A stretch of 64,000 nt of DNA, taken from Mesorhabditis belari (taxonomy: Eukaryota > Nematoda > Chromadorea > Rhabditida > Rhabditidae). The DNA lies in assembly GCA_958450365.1 (NCBI GenBank), contig CAUEEP010000743.1:8797501-8861500 (forward strand), written 5' to 3'. Both the position numbers and the translations under genes were made by a program. The notes under the pieces are model-generated. The model was not told the DNA's origin, did not search any database, and worked only from the letters and a program-made list of their open reading frames with translations. Below are positions 60,080 to 64,000 of the stretch, one piece after another (position 1 is the first letter of the stretch; every line of letters starts with the position of its first letter).

Positions 60080-60360
60080 CTAGAGTTTACGTTTTCAGAA
60101 ACGTTTGAAAAAAAAATCGGTATCAGCGTTCGAGTCCCAATTTCCAACTCTTTTGGGTTTCTAAAAAGTAATCTACTATATATGGAGCAGAAGAGACTTC
60201 TGTCCGTCGGTGCGCAGCCATTGGCAAAAGGGGGCGGGGCTTAGATTGCGCGGAAAACGTGGACCTCCCCAGTAATAAACGAACGTTTTCCGCTGGTGTT
60301 TCAAGAAACTATCAACTCAATCCTTTAGCTTTTCAAACCTAAATAAAAACCAAAAACATT

Positions 60361-60659
60361 AAATGGTAGCAGCCGAGTGGTTCGATAATTTTTTCACATC
60401 ATCGTCCATACCTAGCCTAGGAGGAGCGTGGTGAACAAGTTGTGCACAACATGTTCGAAACTCAAAAGTGGAACAAAAGTTTTCGACATGGTTGAGACGA
60501 TTTGAAGGCAGCATCGCAACTTCCCAGAAGTTGTTCAATCACCAGAAGAAGATCGAAAAGTTGACAGCATACATGGAGGGGATAGAAAGAAAACGAATTG
60601 ACGAAATGGATCCGGCAGATCGTAGAAGCTACGAAAATAGGTACAGGTTTTTAGTATAA
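60361..60659 (+). pseudogene. Possible small gene or retro-fragment with frame breaks
   Basis: Three frames in succession look coding: MVAAEWFDNFFTSSSIPSL, then EERGEQVVHNMFETQK, then EQKFSTWLRRFEGSIATSQK leading to KRIDEMDPADRRSYENRYRF and a stop. The shifts fall at about 60417 and 60465 with no room for introns. A GC-rich gggggcggggc box precedes it at 60230. No family recognised. Confidence 0.3.
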
Positions 60660-60953
60660 ATCAAAAACTAAATTTATCTTTAAAGATTATGGACTAATCA
60701 ATTGGAATAGTTCTAGCATATTTTTTAAATCTTTTTAGTTCAAGTAAATCGACCTCAAAAGGAAACTGTCTGTAAAAGAAAAAGAAAAAGAAAAAGAAAA
60801 CGAGAAACGAAAAAAACAAACAAACAAACAAACAAACAATCGTCAGAACAATAGAAGAAAAGAAAAAAAAAAGAAAGAAAATAGAGGAATTGGAAAGAAG
60901 GACTTTTTGAAAACGATTTAAAGTTTAAATGAAATGGAAAATGTTTCTGATTT

Positions 60954-61334
60954 GTGGGGGGTGGGACAAATGCGACCTTTTTTTTGCGCACCTGGACATT
61001 TGCGCGCTTTTTTTTTTGCTGGAAAAGGCCTTAGGCAAGGTCGTAGAGCTTCAAAAACGTTTCCAAATAAGGGAATCGTATGCGTAGATTCCGAATTTCG
61101 ACAAATCAGACCTCGCTGACACGTCAAATTTGGGCTAAAAGGCAAAAACTGCGGAAAAGCGTTAAGTTGCGTAGTTTTTGCCTTTTAGCCCAAATTTGAC
61201 GTGTCAGCGAGGTGTGATTTGTCGAAATTCGGAATCTACGCATACGATTCCCTTCTATGAAAACATTTTTGAAGCTCTACGACCTTTCCTAAGGCCTTTT
61301 CCAGCAAAAAAAGGTCGCATTTGTTCCACCCCCG
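60954..61334. mobile_element. MITE family 2, copy 2
   Basis: Starts ggggtgggacaaatgcgacc and ends aaaggtcgcatttgttccac. The interior is an inverted repeat (aaggccttaggcaaggtcgt with its inverse; gcctttta gcccaaatttgacg) unrelated to the interior of copy 1, so only the ends define the family. Confidence 0.85.
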
Positions 61335-62047
61335 ATTTGTGATTTAAATCTTTGAAAAATCAAATGAAAAATAAAGACCGATTTTCAAAAATAATTCATT
61401 CAAATTATGCAGAAAATCAATATTAAATAAAATTTTTGATATCAGAGCTACAGATTTCCCTTGGAAAAGCTCCGGGAAATGTGAAAGAGGGGGGCTGAGG
61501 GGGTGAAGGGGTGAATCATTTATGTAAAGATATGACTCTTTTTCCCCCTATACATCCCCTCTTTCCAAGCCTCAAAGCGATAAGAAACAATCGATATTCA
61601 GTCATTCAATGTAATTTAGAGTCTAGAGCCATCTAGAGTCATCTAGAGCCATCTAGCGTCATCTAGAGGCAATGTAATCTAGTCAATGTAATCAATGCAA
61701 TTCAATCAATATAACAAATGAAAGAAAATCATAACATTTTAACAAAGTTTACGTTTTTGTTACGTTTTCCTTTTTGAGTTCAAGATTTTATTCTAAATTC
61801 TATTTTTCTAAATTTTCTAGATTCTAAATCTTAAATTTTCTTTTAAATTCATTTTATGATCAATTCGATAAATATTTATTAATTCAATATGATTAAATTT
61901 TTCAAAAAGTATCTGATCGCTTAATAATCAACCAATCATCATCTTCTGAAGCCGGTTTTATTGTGAGATTCATCACAAAACGATCTGAATTTGATTTGGA
62001 TAGATTTTAAAAGTTTTCTTTAATAATTAAATCGATTGTAAATGTAA

Positions 62048-62574
62048 TACCGTAAATACTGTAATAGTACCCTCGTACAGTGGCGTAGTCGCAAAAGTTT
62101 CTTAGTATTTCATTTTTTGCAAAGCACCCGTACTTTCAAAAAATGCGTCTTTGGTATCAAAAAATAGCCTTGAATTTCAGCTATTTTTTGATACCTAAGC
62201 GCGTATTGTAGCATAAACCAGTGTCGAGAAAAACGCGTCCAAAGCTACACTACGCAACACTCCGCACCGTCATTATGGGGGTGGGTCCTATTACAGTATT
62301 TATGGTACCGTAAATACTGTAATAGTACCCCACCCCTCTCGTACAGTCGCGTAGTCGCAAAAGTTTTTTAGTATTTCATTTTTTTCAAAGCACCCGTACT
62401 TCCAAAACATGCGTCTTTGGTATCAAAAAATAACTGGAATTCAGGGCTATTTTTTGCTCCTTAAGCGCGCATTGTAGCATAAACCGGTGTCGAGAAAAAC
62501 TCGTTCAAAGCCAGACTACGCAACACTCCGCACCGTCATTATGGCGATGGGGTACTATTACAGTATTTATGGTA
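62048..62574. mobile_element. MITE family 1, copies d and e, head to tail sharing one TA
   Basis: Copy d runs 62048-62307 and copy e 62306-62574. The right end of d (cagtatttatgg) and the left end of e (ccgtaaatactg) meet at a single TA (62306-62307). Both are in the opposite orientation to copy a. Confidence 0.9.
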
Positions 62575-62603
62575 GGTATAAGTGATTCATATATTTATCA
62601 AAC

Positions 62604-63183
62604 CTTGAAAACACCGCTGACAAGAGCAACGTTTTTGCTCGTCGGCGGCGATGAAAAGACTTGGAAGAGCGCAGGATTTACATCTAAACAATATCATACA
62701 TATTATCAACCGTAAATACTCTAAACGTCATAATGAGAAGCGTACAGACGCGTAGTCTAACTTTCAAACGTCTCATTCTCCGCTTTGCTTTATGCTTTAT
62801 TAGAGGACAGTCATCAACAAAAATCTTTTAACGTTGGTTTTCCGAAGTTTGTTTTTCGTATATCTTGGTCCAAATTCGACCTATTTGCAAAGGGATGAAA
62901 GATTTTTAAAAATTATTCTCACTATTTTTAGCATTAGCATTGTATTTACAGTATATAATATTCCACGTTTTAGAAAAAGGCAAAAAGAAAGGGATAAACG
63001 CTAATCAGCGTAAAGTAAATCGTATTGTGCATGGGATTTTTTTTTTGTGTTTATGCTTTTACCTCATCTCTCCAGATGCATTCAATGTTTGACATGTTAC
63101 CCGAACACATTGCCATTCACAGGGTACATTATCCGATGATGAACAGCACCCTTTCTCTTCTTCTTCTTCTTCTTCTTCTTCTA
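62604..63183 (-). CDS. Possible Cys-rich secreted protein, two exons
   Basis: Minus-strand exons 63063-63183 and 62604-62683 join in phase. The first encodes a Glu run from a gaa repeat, then KGCCSSSDNVPCEWQCVRVT and CQTLNASGEM; the second RCKSCALPSLFIAADEQKRC then SCQRCFQ. The density of Cys fits a small disulphide-rich extracellular protein. No signal-peptide exon was found. The end could be a stop shortly after 62604 or a further exon lost under the MITEs. Confidence 0.33.
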
Positions 63184-63560
63184 CTAAAGGAAACATTTCT
63201 ACATTTGCGTTAAAGATCCACCAGATTTTCATTTCAAAAACACCAAAAAGAATCTTTGTATCATTTGCAATATATCCAAAATTTGCATAATGATAATTTG
63301 TCGAGTTACTTTGTTGTTAATTGTAAGTTAATGATCAATCGAAGTGATAAATGAGAATTTATTTGAATGGATTTTTCAATAAACTTGTGCTTCAATAACT
63401 TTCAAAAGTCAGGCTTTAATTCTACGTGTTTTGAAGTTCGCTTTTAAAACTTAAACTTTATGGAAATATTGCGCAAATGATGCAAGTTTTTAAATGGAAA
63501 GAACGCAGATTCTTTTTGTCTTTTTTTTTGTCGTTATCGCTTAAGCTAGCAACAAAAACA

Positions 63561-64000
63561 TACCGTAAATACTGTAATAGTACCCCACGCCCATAATGAC
63601 GGTGCGGAGTGTTGCGTAGTCTAGCTTTGGACACGTTTTTCTCGACACTGGTTTATGCTATAATGGTTTATGCTACGACACTGGTTCATGCTACAATCAT
63701 ATTTCTTACCGTAAATACTGTAATAGTACCCCAGCCCCCTCGTACAGTCGGGTAGTCGCAAAAGTTTTTTTGGTATTTCATTTTTTTCAAAGCGCCCGTA
63801 CTTTCAAAAAATGCATCTTTGGTGTCAAAAAATAGCTGGAACTCAGGGCTATTTTTTGATACCTAAGCGCGCATTGTAGCATAAACCAGTGTCGAGAAAA
63901 ACGTGTCCAAAGTTAGACTACGCAACACTCCGCACCGTCATTATGGTGCGGAGTGTTGCGTAAATACTGTAACCCCATGGGGCTGGGGTTACAGTATTTA
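63561..64000. mobile_element. MITE family 1, copies f (truncated) and g (runs off the window)
   Basis: Copy f starts TA-ccgtaaatactgtaatag at 63561 and breaks off near 63700 after a duplicated ctggtttatgctac segment. Copy g starts at 63707 and its far end is rearranged: tgcggagtgttgcgtaaata is followed by a small palindrome (taccccagcc-like, about 63970-63995) before the window stops. Confidence 0.85.

Overview
The window is AT-rich nuclear DNA from a nematode, most likely a rhabditid. Evidence: short introns (many 40-60 nt) with TTTCAG-type acceptors, nematode-type gene families (cathepsin B/CPR proteases, C-type lectins, gustatory-receptor-like and other seven-TM receptors), an interstitial array of the nematode telomere hexamer TTAGGC, and many TA-flanked palindromic mini-transposons. 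I saw no bacterial operon, CRISPR array, prophage or virus. All gene models were assembled by hand from splice signals, reading phase and family similarity; no search was run.

Layout. 1-2.2 kb: degenerate transposase fragment, then a small secreted thrombospondin-repeat-like gene (+). 2.5-6.2 kb: gustatory-receptor-like 7TM gene (-) with a nested pair of palindromic elements in an intron. 8.4-11.8 kb: mitochondrial carrier of the SLC25A29/45/47/48 type (+). 12.6-15.9 kb: secreted double C-type lectin with a mucin-like tail (+). 18.2-21.2 kb: second gustatory-receptor-like gene (+), containing the telomeric hexamers. 22.4-27.1 kb: two cathepsin B genes facing each other as a near-identical inverted pair, with a cathepsin fragment and a dead mariner between them. 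32.3-34.7 kb: a third, diverged cathepsin B (-). 36.4-39.8 kb: short-chain dehydrogenase with Phe in place of the usual catalytic Tyr (-). 40-48.7 kb: nearly gene-free, full of tandem repeats and MITEs, with one orphan exon resembling the start of soluble guanylate cyclase. 48.8-55.4 kb: tandem pair of related 7TM receptors (-), one carrying a mariner-type element that encloses a 28S rRNA fragment. 57.0-58.2 kb: small single-pass membrane protein with a PPxY tail (-). 59-64 kb: tRNA-like sequences, coiled-coil exons, Cys-rich exons and a cluster of MITEs.

The genes form no single pathway. Three secreted cathepsin B proteases with upstream TGATAA/GATA sites suggest gut digestion. The lectin suggests mucosal or immune binding. 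Four 7TM receptors suggest chemosensation or light sensing. The mitochondrial carrier and the dehydrogenase are metabolic. The most unusual content is the mobile and repeat layer: several TA-target MITE families, host sequence carried by or next to palindromic elements (28S rRNA, a lectin exon end), a dispersed GC-rich hairpin repeat, and tRNA-like copies with intact Pol III boxes but poor anticodon arms.
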